Below the pieces are notes generated by a model. The model searched no databases, was not told where the DNA came from, and saw only the letters and a list, made by a program, of their open reading frames with translations. 57,471 bases of DNA from Mycobacteriales bacterium (GTDB lineage Bacteria; Actinomycetota; Actinomycetes; Mycobacteriales; SCTD01). Position 1 is the first letter of the stretch. Every line of letters begins with the position of its first letter. Location: NCBI GenBank assembly GCA_030697205.1, contig JAUYQP010000052.1:91867-149337 (forward strand), written 5' to 3'. The position numbers and the translations under genes were made by a program. Below, one piece after another: positions 15,001-23,792 of the stretch.

Positions 15001-18000
15001 CAACGCCGGTGGGGTCGGCACCAGCCCGGCCCGAGTCGTCGACACGACCGGGCCGGTGCTCGCCGCGGTCGCCGGCCCGAGCGGCAACGGCAACACCAAG
15101 CGAGCCGTCTGGAGCTGGACCAGTCCCGAGCCCACGGCGACGGCCGAGTGCCAGCTGCGTCAGGGCACCGACGCCACGGCGGTCGTCGTGAGCGCGTTCG
15201 TCAGCTGCACCTCGCCCTACGTGTACACCCTTCCCAGCGGCGTTGGCACGTACTTCCTGGAGGTGCGGCTCACCGACGCCCTCGGCAACGTCGGTCCTGT
15301 GACGGCATCGGGGCTGTACTCGCTCAAGACGACCCTTCCCGGGGCGCCGACAGTGACCAGCCCGGCCAGCCCCTCCAACGACACCACCCCGGTGTGGACC
15401 TTCAGCACCGAGGCTGCCACGACGGCGGAGTGCCGTCTGGACCGTGACGGCGTGCTGGGCGGTTGGATCCCCTGCGGGACGCCCTACTCGCGTGATCTCG
15501 CCGACCCGCTGGCTGGGGGAGGCGACGCGACCTACGTGCTGTCGGTCCGCCTCACTGACAACCACGGCAACACCGGTCCCGCTACCGCGAGCGCCTCGTA
15601 CGTCCTGGACACGGCGGCCCCGGCGGCCCCGGTGCTGGTGCAGAGCCCGACCGGTCCCTCACAGGACAACACGCCGACGTGGAGCTGGACCGGTGAGGCC
15701 GGCGCCACGGGACGGTGCTCGCTCAACGGCGGTGCCGTCGTCGACTGCGCCTCGCCCTTCACGCCGACGCTGACGACCGACGGCACCTGGGTGCTCGACG
15801 TCGCCCTGCGCGACGCGGCCGGCAACACCAGCGCCGCGACGACCGCGCCCGGCTACGTGCTCGACCGCGTCGCCCCGGCGGCTCCGGTCGCGGTCGCGGT
15901 CGAGACCAGCCCGATCCGGGTGCGCAGCGCCTCGTGGACGCTGCCGGCCCTGGCGAGCGGTGACAGCCGCAGCTGCGTCGTCACCCTCGACGGCGCGACC
16001 TTCGCGACCTACCCGTCCTGCGGGACGACCCTCGGCCCGGTCGCCCTCGGCGGCGACGGCAGCTACCGCGTCGAGGCCATCGACACCGACCAGGCTCTCA
16101 ACGCCAGTGCGACCGGCACCAGCGCCGCGCTCGTCCTCGACACCGTCGCCCCTGGCGTCCCGACCCTGACCGCTGCGCCGTCCGGGTCCGCCCCGCAGAC
16201 CGCGGTCTCCTGGTCGTTCACGGTGCCCGCCGACGCGACCCCGCAGTGTCGCCTCGAGCGCGACGGCGGCGTCGTCGAGGACTGGGCCGCCTGCACGTCG
16301 CCGCTGGCCCGCACCCTCACCACCGACGGCAGCCACGTCCTGGTGCTGCGCAGCGTCGACGCCGCCGGCAACCTCAGCGCCGAGGTCCGCAGCCCGTCGT
16401 ACCTCCTCGACCGCATCGCGCCGGCGGCTCCCGTCGTCGCCGGCCCGTCGGGTGATGCGAGCACCACCTCGGTCCAGTGGACCTGGACCGCCGAGACCGG
16501 GGCTTCCGTCACCTGTGTGCTCCGCCGCGACGGCGCGGTCGTCGAGACCCTCGCGCCGTGCGCGTCGCCGATCGACCGCGTGCTCGCCGTGGACGGCACC
16601 TGGCGGCTCGACGTCGTCGCCGCCGACGCGGCCGGCAACGTCGGCCCGTCGGCGAGCAGTCCCGACTACCGGCTCGACACCGCGCTGCCCGTCGCCCCGA
16701 CCGTCACCGGCGCGACCGGCCCGACCTCGGTGACGACCGCGACCTGGGTCGTCACGGCCGAGGCCGGTCGGCTCGAGTGCCGGCTGCGCCGCGACGGCGT
16801 GGTCGTCGAGGACTGGTCCGGTCCGTGCGCGACCCCCGTCGTGCGGACGCTGGCGGGCGACGGCGGCTACGAGCTCGACGCCCGGGTCGTCGACGCGGCC
16901 GGCAACGTCGGCCTGGTCGGCACCAGCCCGGTGCTCGTCCACGACACGCTCGCCCCGACCGTGCCCGTCGTGACCGGCCTCGCCGGCCCCCAGCCGACGG
17001 CGACGACGACGTGGGACATCGCCGCCGACGCCGGCACGACGCAGGAGTGCCGCCTGCTGCTCGGTGGCGTCGCACAGGAGGCCTTCGCCCCCTGCGGCCT
17101 GTCGGTCACGCGGACGCTGGCGAGCGACGGCGACTGGCAGCTCGAGGTGGTGTCGTACGACGGGGCGCGCAACCCCTCCACCGCCGGGCTGTCGCCGGTC
17201 TACTCCCTCGACACCGTCGCCCCGGACGCGCCGACGGTGACCGGTCCGACCGGGACCGCACCGACCCTCGCGGTCTCCTACGGCTTCACCGTCCCCGCCG
17301 ACCACACCGCCTCGTGCGTGCTGCGCCGGGACGGCGTCGACGTCGTCACCCTCGGCTCCTGCGCCAGCCCGCTGCCGCGCACCCTCGGCGCCGACGGCAG
17401 CTACGTCCTCGCGGTCCGCCTCACCGACGCCGCCGGCAACACCGGCCCCGAGGGGACGTCGCCGGTCTACGCCCTCGACACCGCCGCGCCTGGCACTCCC
17501 GTCGTGACCGGTCCGACCGGGCCGTCGCAGAGCCGCGCCCCGGTCTGGGTCATCACCGGCGAGGCCGTCACGGCGACCTGCCGGGTGCTGCGCGGCGCGG
17601 TCGTCGTCTCCGACGCGCCCTGCCTCGGCAGCCTCACGGGTGACCTCACCGCCGAGCCCGACGGCTCCTACGTCCTGGAGGTCGTGACCACCGACCTCGC
17701 CGGCAACACCAGCGCCACCGGGTCCTCTGCGGCGTACGTCCTGGACACCACCGCCCCGGTCGCGCCCGTGGTCACGGGTCCGACGGGGCCGAGCCCGGAT
17801 GCCGCGCCGGTCTTCGCGTGGACAGGCGAGACAGGTACGACGGCGACGTGCTCCTACGCGCTGTCGGGCCAGCCGTCAGTGCTCGCCCCCGTCATCTGCA
17901 CGAGCCCGACGACCGCGGCGCTGTCGGCCGATGGCGCGTGGGCGCTGCAGGTGCAGCTGACCGACGCCGCCGGCAACACCTCGCTGGTCGGGAGCAGTGG

Positions 18001-21000
18001 CGCCTACGTGCTCGACACCACGGCCCCGCTCGCGCCCGTCGTCACCCCGCCCGCACCGACCGGTCGCGACCGGCTCCCGACGTGGGGCGTCACGGCCGAG
18101 CCGGGTGCTGACCTCGAGTGCCGCGTCACCGGCCCGAGCCTGCTGCGCGACTGGGCTGCGTGCGCCGCTCCGGTCGACGTGGACCTGACCGGTCAGCCCG
18201 AGGGCAGCTACTCCCTGGCGGTGCGCGCCACCGACGCCGCCGGCCTCACCGGCGCGGTCGGGTCGGGGACTTACCTGCTCGACACCGTCGCTCCCGCGGC
18301 CCCGGTCGTCACCGGGCCGGCGACGGGACGCAGCACGACGCCGTCGTTCGCCTTCACCGGAGAGGCCGGGACGGTCGCGACCTGCCGCCTCTTCAGCCCC
18401 GCCTCCACCACGCCCCTCGAGGTCGTGCAGGGCTGCACGTCCCCGGTGCCGGTCGGGCTCTCCGGCCTGCCGGACGGTCCCTACAGCCTCAACGTGCGGC
18501 TCACCGACGCTGCCGGCAACACCGGCTTCGGCGGCCTCGCGACCTACGTCCTCGACACGACCGCCCCTGCTGCGCCGGTGTTCCTGAGCCGGCCGGGCTC
18601 GCCGTCGCCGGACCGCGACCCGACCTGGGCCTTCAGCGTCGAAGGCGGCTCGACGCCGGTCTGCCGCCTGGTCTTTCCGACCGGTGCGGTGCGCGACATC
18701 ACCGGCTGCGCGAGCCCGCTGCCGGTCGACCTCACCGGTCTCCCGGACGGCACGTACACCCTGCAGGTCCGCGCGGTCGACGCGGTCGGCAACACCAGCG
18801 CCGCGGCGGTCGACGCCCACGTGCTCGACTCGACCGCGATCGCCCCCCCGGTGGTCACCGCACCGGCCTCGCCGTCGGCTGACGCCAAGCCGACCTACCT
18901 CATCGTGGCCCCGTCGGGCTCGACGACGGAGTGCCGCCTCGAGCGCCCGGGCACGTTGGTCACCGACGTCTTCGCCCCCTGTCCGTCGAGCACCTACGGC
19001 CTCACCCTGTTCGGCGAGCCCAGCGGTGCCTACCGGCTCTCGGTCCGGGCCCGCACGTCCGCCGGGCTCTCCGCTGTCGCCTCGGCCACCTACCTCTACG
19101 ACGTGGACCCGCCGGCCGCCCCGACCGTCACCGGCCCGCCGTCGCCGTCGACCGTCGTCGCACCCGTCTTCGTGGTGGCGTCGCCCGAGTCGGGGGCAAC
19201 GGCCGAGTGCCAGCTGCGGCTCAACGGCCTGGTGGAGCGCGACTGGGCAGCCTGCCCTGTCAGCCAGGCCGGTGCGCAGACGCGCGTGACCCTGCCGGGC
19301 GACGGGTCCTACGAGTTCCGAGCTCGCGTCACCGACGCGGCAGGCAACACCGGACCCGCGGGTGCGGTGACGTTCGTGCTGTCGACCCAGGCGGCTCCGG
19401 CGGTCAGCGTCGTCGTGCCCAGCAGCCCGTCGGCAGAGACCAACCCGGTGTGGCAGATGAGCACCCCCGCAGGGACCACCCTGGAGTGCCGCCTCACCGA
19501 CCAGGACGGTGTCGACGTCTTCCCGCTCGGCCCCTGCGCCTCGCCCTTCACCGTGCAGCTGCCCGCGGACGGCAGCTACGGCTTCACCGTCCACGCCGTC
19601 ACCGCCGCCGGGGTGGTCGGCCCGGACAACTCCTCGAACTACGTCCTCGACACCGTCGTGCCGCCCGCTCCGGACGGGCTCACCGGCCCGCCGAGTGGCA
19701 AGGACCGCGCGCCCGAGTTCACCTTCTCGCTGCCTCCCGGCACGACCGCCGTCTGCACGACGACGTCGCTGGCCACTGGTGCGACCACCGTCGTCGGCTG
19801 CGACAGCCCCTACGCGCTCCCGCTCGGAGGTGCGTCAGACGGCGTCTACACGCTGTCGGTCGTCGCCGTCAGCGCGACGGGCGTCCCCTCGCTGCCGACC
19901 CCGGCGATGCCCTACGAGCTGGTGACGCTGGTCGCGGTCGCGCCGATCTTCACCCTCGAGCCCGGCTCGCCGAGTTCGACGCCCGACCCGACCTGGCGCT
20001 TCACCTACCCGACCGGCGGCGGGGCCATGGCGGAGTGCCGCCTGGAGTCCGGCAACCGGGTCATCGAGGACTTCACCCCGTGCGCCGACGGCGTGAAGAC
20101 CCTCAATCTCGGTGGCGAGCCCGATGGCACCTACACGCTGCTGGTGCGGGTCTCCAACATCGCCGGCGACGGGCCGGCGCGCAGCAGCTCCTACGTCTTC
20201 GACCGCTCGGCCGTGGCGCTGCCGATCATCGTCGACGTGCCGGCCAGCCCGAGCAACGACCTCCGCCCGGTGTGGCTGCTCGCCGTCCCGGCCGCCGCTC
20301 CTGCGGGCACGGTCCTGCGCTGCGCCCTGACCACGGGAGCCGCTGCAGTGCCGACGGACTACGCCGACTGCTCGACGACCTTCCAGCCGACGCTCACCTC
20401 CCAGGGCGACTACGTCGTGTCGGTGGCGCTCCGGCAGCCCGACGGCCGGACGGGCGCGGCCGTGCGGTCCGCCTACGTCCTCGACCTCACACCCCCGGCG
20501 GCCCCGGTCTTCGTCAACCCGCCGCTCTCGCCTAGCAAGGCCGTCTCGGTGACCTGGTCATGGCAGCCGCCAGAGTCCGGTGGCACCAGTGTCTGCGAGC
20601 TACTGCGGTCCGGTGTGATGCAGCCCGGCTACCCGCGGCCGTGTGCGCTCTCGGAGCAGGTCGACCTGTCCGGGACGGGCGACGGCAGCTACACCTTCCG
20701 GGTCCGCCACGTCGACGTCGCCGGCAACGCGAGCGACTGGACGACGGGCTCCTACGTCCTCGACCGAGTGAAGCCCCGCCTCACCGTCACCGCCCGACCG
20801 GCGGCCACCGAGGGCGTCCTCACCTCCTTGTCGTGGCAGTTCCGCTTCGACGAGGCCGTTACGGCGACGTGCACGACGCTGCGCAGCGCGGTGCCGATTG
20901 CCAGCCAGCCTTGCACGACGAGCTGGACCATGGACCTCAGCAAGCAGCAGCCCGGCGCCTTCACCGCCGTGGTCGAGGGCTCCGACCGGGCGGGCAACCC

Positions 21001-21529
21001 CTTCCGCTACGTCCTGGGCAGCTACGAGCTCGTCGCGGCCCAGTCTCGGCTCGACACCCCGGTCGTGGTCAACCCTCGTCCCGTCCCGCCGGTGAGCGGC
21101 TCGGGTAGTGGCGGTCCCGGCAGCGGATCCGGCGGTGGCACGCCCACCCCTCCGGCCCCGACGGGCGCTCCGTTGGGTGGCCCTAGGGGTCCGCTCACCC
21201 CCGACGGTGACGCCGAGATCCCGCGTCGGGTTCCGCCGGTCGGTGGCTCGGTCGGCAACCCCGGGGCGCCCGACCCCCAAGCCGCACCGCGCGTGCTCGG
21301 ACGCCCCTTCGGTGACAACCTTCAGGTCCCGCAGGCGATTGCCGATGCCGTCACTGGCACCTTCAAGAAGCCGCAACTGCCCCTCGCACTGCTCGTCATC
21401 GTGGTTCTCTTCCTCTTGGTGCAGAACCGCATCGACCGCCGTGACCCCAAGCTCGCCGGCGCGCCTCTCGGCGCGGACGACGACCTGACCTTCGGACCCG
21501 CGTTCCGACCAGGAGGTGCACCCGCATGA
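12092..21529 (+). CDS. Giant exported protein of about 32 Ig-like repeats with a C-terminal membrane anchor
   Basis: About 3,145 residues from ATG 12092; an in-frame GTG at 12041 would add 17 residues. A basic N-terminus and hydrophobic segment ending PMPAAYA give an export signal. Then come roughly 32 tandem modules of about 91 residues, each ending in a linker like YVLDTTAPAAPVVTGPTGPS, followed by WSW/WTF, a cysteine in ECRL/TCRL, a second about 15 residues later (CTSP), a turn DGSYVLEVR and a DAAGN strand. The cysteines suggest one disulfide per module. After the last module come a Gly/Ser/Pro linker, one membrane helix (LALLVIVVLFLLV) and a roughly 35-residue cytoplasmic tail. No LPXTG/LAXTG motif is seen. 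Such bacterial Ig arrays are usually adhesins or surface stalks; the role here is unknown. The stop overlaps the cyclase start by 4 nt. Confidence 0.88.
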   Translation: MLQLVRGRRGGPRAVVLLLRLLTVCGVLLLGLPMPAAYAVAEAPVITGPFADAGAGSALTSPGNDTDVLWRVVDTDGLDATSCWFGQGTAPDPATWAVCDPGQASPADPAVVTTSGLTDGTWTLHAVENDGSAFGPVATASYTVDATAPVVTVTAPTSPSAEESVDWTVTLDEAGSITCTLTRTAPTPGPAEPVTCSPGTVTTSLAGKVEGSYELSVVGQDTVGNTGVAASATYQLDRVPGAATVTATPTVGTSDTAVFTVSPPAAGADGPATLTCALRLGATTVATPDCTTSPVSVGGLTTDGDYVLTVTATDGSGSSTDSSATYARDNAAPTVTFTAGPSGSGQAGSLDWSWTVVDDHPVAAGSCALHLDGVLVSTTACTSPHTETVTGQGTYSLRVTASDAAGNDSAETTSPATYLRDTVVPVVTTTVDRTSPTNLADVTFGASVDDPAATLECRLERTAPTTALVYDWTTCPTAATTLTDDGSYLFSARATDDGQTGTASRTLVLDRVAPGAPTITRAWSTPTNDAALTWGLSAPATGDTRTCRFTQDAGTPTAYAPCSTSVSFPGGATSGLWVLEVRDVDEAGNERVTAAPTVELDLVAPAQPVFTSQPSSASSEPSVSWGFGFPTGTPADAGTSFECRLTGPAPADGFDWTACATPFPQVLPTDGSYVLELRARDDAGNASALPVTTSATYVLDRVAPPTPVVVGPSGTGSTTAVQWSFSPAAADSTTDDVTRAVCTRYYEGAPVETVDPCSSPLARTLTDDGLHRVDVVLYDAAGNAGTTAASSGYLLDTAAPVAPSVSALTGPAPSSTPTIQWTWSTAESLLAPARAECRLLRDGVLLGPDFTAPCALPRTDSGLTDGSYVLEVRVVDAAGNVGATGRNAVGYVIDTGAPAVPTFPGAPTGASTSTAISWTISAESGAVLSCRLVRNDDRSGAFSTCTSPYAASGLTDGSYVLEAFATDAAGNAGGVGTSPARVVDTTGPVLAAVAGPSGNGNTKRAVWSWTSPEPTATAECQLRQGTDATAVVVSAFVSCTSPYVYTLPSGVGTYFLEVRLTDALGNVGPVTASGLYSLKTTLPGAPTVTSPASPSNDTTPVWTFSTEAATTAECRLDRDGVLGGWIPCGTPYSRDLADPLAGGGDATYVLSVRLTDNHGNTGPATASASYVLDTAAPAAPVLVQSPTGPSQDNTPTWSWTGEAGATGRCSLNGGAVVDCASPFTPTLTTDGTWVLDVALRDAAGNTSAATTAPGYVLDRVAPAAPVAVAVETSPIRVRSASWTLPALASGDSRSCVVTLDGATFATYPSCGTTLGPVALGGDGSYRVEAIDTDQALNASATGTSAALVLDTVAPGVPTLTAAPSGSAPQTAVSWSFTVPADATPQCRLERDGGVVEDWAACTSPLARTLTTDGSHVLVLRSVDAAGNLSAEVRSPSYLLDRIAPAAPVVAGPSGDASTTSVQWTWTAETGASVTCVLRRDGAVVETLAPCASPIDRVLAVDGTWRLDVVAADAAGNVGPSASSPDYRLDTALPVAPTVTGATGPTSVTTATWVVTAEAGRLECRLRRDGVVVEDWSGPCATPVVRTLAGDGGYELDARVVDAAGNVGLVGTSPVLVHDTLAPTVPVVTGLAGPQPTATTTWDIAADAGTTQECRLLLGGVAQEAFAPCGLSVTRTLASDGDWQLEVVSYDGARNPSTAGLSPVYSLDTVAPDAPTVTGPTGTAPTLAVSYGFTVPADHTASCVLRRDGVDVVTLGSCASPLPRTLGADGSYVLAVRLTDAAGNTGPEGTSPVYALDTAAPGTPVVTGPTGPSQSRAPVWVITGEAVTATCRVLRGAVVVSDAPCLGSLTGDLTAEPDGSYVLEVVTTDLAGNTSATGSSAAYVLDTTAPVAPVVTGPTGPSPDAAPVFAWTGETGTTATCSYALSGQPSVLAPVICTSPTTAALSADGAWALQVQLTDAAGNTSLVGSSGAYVLDTTAPLAPVVTPPAPTGRDRLPTWGVTAEPGADLECRVTGPSLLRDWAACAAPVDVDLTGQPEGSYSLAVRATDAAGLTGAVGSGTYLLDTVAPAAPVVTGPATGRSTTPSFAFTGEAGTVATCRLFSPASTTPLEVVQGCTSPVPVGLSGLPDGPYSLNVRLTDAAGNTGFGGLATYVLDTTAPAAPVFLSRPGSPSPDRDPTWAFSVEGGSTPVCRLVFPTGAVRDITGCASPLPVDLTGLPDGTYTLQVRAVDAVGNTSAAAVDAHVLDSTAIAPPVVTAPASPSADAKPTYLIVAPSGSTTECRLERPGTLVTDVFAPCPSSTYGLTLFGEPSGAYRLSVRARTSAGLSAVASATYLYDVDPPAAPTVTGPPSPSTVVAPVFVVASPESGATAECQLRLNGLVERDWAACPVSQAGAQTRVTLPGDGSYEFRARVTDAAGNTGPAGAVTFVLSTQAAPAVSVVVPSSPSAETNPVWQMSTPAGTTLECRLTDQDGVDVFPLGPCASPFTVQLPADGSYGFTVHAVTAAGVVGPDNSSNYVLDTVVPPAPDGLTGPPSGKDRAPEFTFSLPPGTTAVCTTTSLATGATTVVGCDSPYALPLGGASDGVYTLSVVAVSATGVPSLPTPAMPYELVTLVAVAPIFTLEPGSPSSTPDPTWRFTYPTGGGAMAECRLESGNRVIEDFTPCADGVKTLNLGGEPDGTYTLLVRVSNIAGDGPARSSSYVFDRSAVALPIIVDVPASPSNDLRPVWLLAVPAAAPAGTVLRCALTTGAAAVPTDYADCSTTFQPTLTSQGDYVVSVALRQPDGRTGAAVRSAYVLDLTPPAAPVFVNPPLSPSKAVSVTWSWQPPESGGTSVCELLRSGVMQPGYPRPCALSEQVDLSGTGDGSYTFRVRHVDVAGNASDWTTGSYVLDRVKPRLTVTARPAATEGVLTSLSWQFRFDEAVTATCTTLRSAVPIASQPCTTSWTMDLSKQQPGAFTAVVEGSDRAGNPFRYVLGSYELVAAQSRLDTPVVVNPRPVPPVSGSGSGGPGSGSGGGTPTPPAPTGAPLGGPRGPLTPDGDAEIPRRVPPVGGSVGNPGAPDPQAAPRVLGRPFGDNLQVPQAIADAVTGTFKKPQLPLALLVIVVLFLLVQNRIDRRDPKLAGAPLGADDDLTFGPAFRPGGAPA
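12240..21030 (+). repeat. Coding tandem repeat array, about 32 units of about 275 bp
   Basis: The DNA for the Ig-like modules repeats with a period near 275 bp: the linker motif recurs at about 12511, 17731, 18001, 18270, 18540 and finally near 20750. Units are diverged at the DNA level but share codon blocks for GSYVL, DAAGN and YVLD. Units in the middle (about 15800-18600) look most alike; the last 5-8 are more divergent and lose parts of the YVLDTTAP linker. Such an array can change copy number by recombination. Confidence 0.8.
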
Positions 21530-23256
21530 GGGCCCTCTTCGGCGGTGGTGCAGGCAGCGGGGTGGGCGAGTCCGTCCCGGTCGCCGAGCGCCTGCGCGTC
21601 ATGCAGTGGCTGCGTGGCGCTGCCGTGCTCATCACGCTCGTCGCGGCCTACGTCGCCCCCGAGGTCGTGCAGCCCGATGCGGTGACGCGCTGGTACGCCG
21701 TGCAGGTCGCCGCGGGCTATGCCGCCGTCGTGGGCCTGGCCGAGCTGGCGAGTCGGGTCCTTCGACACCGGGCCGTCACGCTGTTCTCCGGCATGCTCAT
21801 GCTCGACGGCATCTGGCTCGCCGCGACGTGGTATCTCACCGGGCAGCAGGGCAGCCCGGTGCAGTTCCTCATCCTGCTGCACCTCGGAGCGGTGGCCCTG
21901 CTCGCGTCCTACCGCACCGGGCTGAAGCTCGCGATGTGGCACTCGCTGCTGCTCTACGCGGCCTACAACTTCGCGCAGACGACCGACTTCGCGGCGGCGC
22001 CCGGCAACGGTTCGCCCGGTGAGCGCCTCAGCGTCTTCGTCGTCGTGCTCTGGCTCGTCGCCATCAGCACCGCGTCGCTGTCGGCGGTCAACGAGCGCGA
22101 GCTGCGCCGCCGCCGCCACGACCTCGAGGCCCTCACCGAGCTGGCCGAGTCGCTGGAGCGCACGGCCGACTCCGCGAGCGTCGCCCGCACCCTGCTCGAC
22201 TCGGCGATCGACACCTTCGGCTTCCCGCGCGGCGTCGTGCTCGCCGGGCCCGAGGGGCAGCTGCCGCTGCTCGCGTCCTTCGGCCTCGACGACGAGGTCG
22301 CCCGCCGGCCCGGGCGGCCCGGCGCCAGCGCTGTCGTCGCGCTCGCCCACGAGACCCACGAGGTGCAGCTCGTCGCCGGCCTCGACGTCGAGCACGACCC
22401 GTGGATCGCGCGCCTCATGCCCGACGCGCAGAACCTCGTCGTCGTCCCGCTGTCGGCGGAGGGCCGCCCGATGGGCGCGCTCGTCCTCGAGCACGCCGGC
22501 GACAGCATCGGCAACGGCCGCATCGCCCGACGGGTCGTGTCCGGTCTGGAGCGCTCGGCGTCGTACGCCGCTCTCGCCCTGCGCAACGCCTGGCTGCTCG
22601 AGCAGGTGCAGCGGCTCGCGGCCACCGACGGCCTCACCAAGATCGCCAACCGCCGCACGTTCGAGTCGACGCTGGAGCGCGAGGTCGCCCGCGCAACCCG
22701 CAGCGCCGAGCACGTCAGCCTCGTCATGCTCGACATCGACTTCTTCAAGGTCCTCAACGACACCCACGGCCACCAGGCCGGTGACGAGGTGCTGCGCAAC
22801 GTCGCCGCGGCGCTGTCGTGCGAGTGCCGCGACTTCGACACCCCGGCCCGCTACGGCGGCGAGGAGTTCGCGGTCGTGCTGCCGGGCTGCGGCCCCGAAG
22901 AGGCCGTGATCATCGCCGAGCGGCTGCGGCTCGCGGTCTCGGCGGCGCCCTCGATCGTCCCGATCACGTCGTCCGCCGGCGTCGCGACTTACCCGTCGCA
23001 CGCCGGTGACGCCGACACCCTCGTCCGCGCGGCGGACGACGCGCTCTACCGCTCGAAGGCCGACGGCCGCAACCGCACGACCGTGTCCGAGGGCGTCCCG
23101 CCCGAGGCGCAGGTCGACGCGCTGCTGCGCCGCGCGGTGTCGCAGCGGCTCGGGCGCCCGGTCCAGCCGCCGCCCACCCCACCGGTCACTCCGCCCGTCA
23201 CCCCGTCGGCGGCCGACCAGGTCTCCTCGACCCCGTCACCCCGCCCCTCCGCCTGA
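21526..23256 (+). CDS. Membrane-bound GAF-GGDEF diguanylate cyclase
   Basis: 576 residues. Six hydrophobic segments fill about residues 27-186 as an MASE-like membrane sensor, followed by a basic stretch (NERELRRRRHDLEAL), a GAF-type domain at about 206-350 and a GGDEF domain at about 363-525. The active-site loop is RYGGEEF, an accepted active form, with metal-binding Asp in LDIDFFK and an inhibitory RxxD site (RDFD) exactly five residues before GGEEF. Both imply a product-inhibited enzyme making c-di-GMP from two GTP. The C-terminus is a Pro/Ser/Thr tail. Its ATG overlaps the stop of the giant Ig protein (ATGA), so both come from one transcript. Confidence 0.92.
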   Translation: MRALFGGGAGSGVGESVPVAERLRVMQWLRGAAVLITLVAAYVAPEVVQPDAVTRWYAVQVAAGYAAVVGLAELASRVLRHRAVTLFSGMLMLDGIWLAATWYLTGQQGSPVQFLILLHLGAVALLASYRTGLKLAMWHSLLLYAAYNFAQTTDFAAAPGNGSPGERLSVFVVVLWLVAISTASLSAVNERELRRRRHDLEALTELAESLERTADSASVARTLLDSAIDTFGFPRGVVLAGPEGQLPLLASFGLDDEVARRPGRPGASAVVALAHETHEVQLVAGLDVEHDPWIARLMPDAQNLVVVPLSAEGRPMGALVLEHAGDSIGNGRIARRVVSGLERSASYAALALRNAWLLEQVQRLAATDGLTKIANRRTFESTLEREVARATRSAEHVSLVMLDIDFFKVLNDTHGHQAGDEVLRNVAAALSCECRDFDTPARYGGEEFAVVLPGCGPEEAVIIAERLRLAVSAAPSIVPITSSAGVATYPSHAGDADTLVRAADDALYRSKADGRNRTTVSEGVPPEAQVDALLRRAVSQRLGRPVQPPPTPPVTPPVTPSAADQVSSTPSPRPSA

Positions 23257-23308
23257 CGGGCCGCGGGCTCAGGCGCCGGCACCCCCCGGCTCCGCGCCCG
23301 TGCCCCCC

Positions 23309-23371
23309 GGGATTGGGCGGCTTCTCTCGGTGTGTCGCGTCAGGACACGCCGAGGAACCCCACCCAATCCC
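23309..23371. terminator. Long imperfect hairpin between convergent genes
   Basis: Left arm about 23309-23336 begins GGGATTGGGCGG; the right arm about 23343-23371 ends CCCACCCAATCCC. About 24 of 28 positions pair, around a six-base loop. It sits just after the cyclase gene and before the 3' end of the opposing gene, so a bidirectional terminator is likely, although there is no T tract. Just downstream (about 23388-23440) a CTGGCGGTGCGG motif is repeated in tandem. Confidence 0.6.
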
Positions 23372-23455
23372 CAGGTGGCCGCATGCGCTGGCGGTGCGGC
23401 TGGCGGTGCGGCTGGCGGTGCGCGGTGCGGTGCGGGTGGCAGTCCGGGCCGCGGC

Positions 23456-23698
23456 TCAGGCCCCGGCGCGCAGGTCGATGACGGCCCGCAGCTCCTCGGG
23501 CTCCTGCGCCCCCGGCGCGTCCTCGCCCACGACCCGGCGGGCCAGCAGCACCACGGCCGCGCCGGCCGCTGCGCCGAGCAGCGCGGCGAGCAGGGCCCAC
23601 GGCCAGCGGCGGACCGCCAGCGGGGGCCCGACGGGACCGCCACGCATCGCGTCGTACGCCCCTGTGGTCCGGGTGCGGGTCTCGTCCAGCAGCGTCAT
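23456..23698 (-). CDS. Small single-pass membrane protein
   Basis: 80 residues from ATG at 23698. One membrane helix (WPWALLAALLGAAAGAAVVLLA) divides an N-terminal part of about 27 residues from a short acidic C-terminal tail. No known domain is recognised. It lies divergently upstream of the cyclophilin gene, where mycobacteria carry the division protein CwsA (Rv0008c, also a single-pass membrane protein beside ppiA). Sequence likeness to CwsA is not evident, so only the position suggests a link. Confidence 0.6.
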   Translation of the reverse strand: MTLLDETRTRTTGAYDAMRGGPVGPPLAVRRWPWALLAALLGAAAGAAVVLLARRVVGEDAPGAQEPEELRAVIDLRAGA

Positions 23699-23792
23699 GC
23701 TGAGAAGGGTGCCACGCCGCTGCGTGGCAGACTGCCCGGGTCCACCGGGACCCCCGTCCCCGCCCCGCAGCAGACGAAAGAGGCGACCAGCC

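Noticed and set aside
12065-21376. Long minus-strand and alternative-frame open frames inside the giant gene
   Set aside because: They are Arg/Pro/Gly-rich products of GC-biased third positions, with no domain, start signal or family likeness.
21427-21470. Sortase anchoring of the giant protein (KLAGAPLG resembles LAXTG)
   Set aside because: There is no Thr-Gly at the right place, and the segment follows the membrane helix on the cytoplasmic side.
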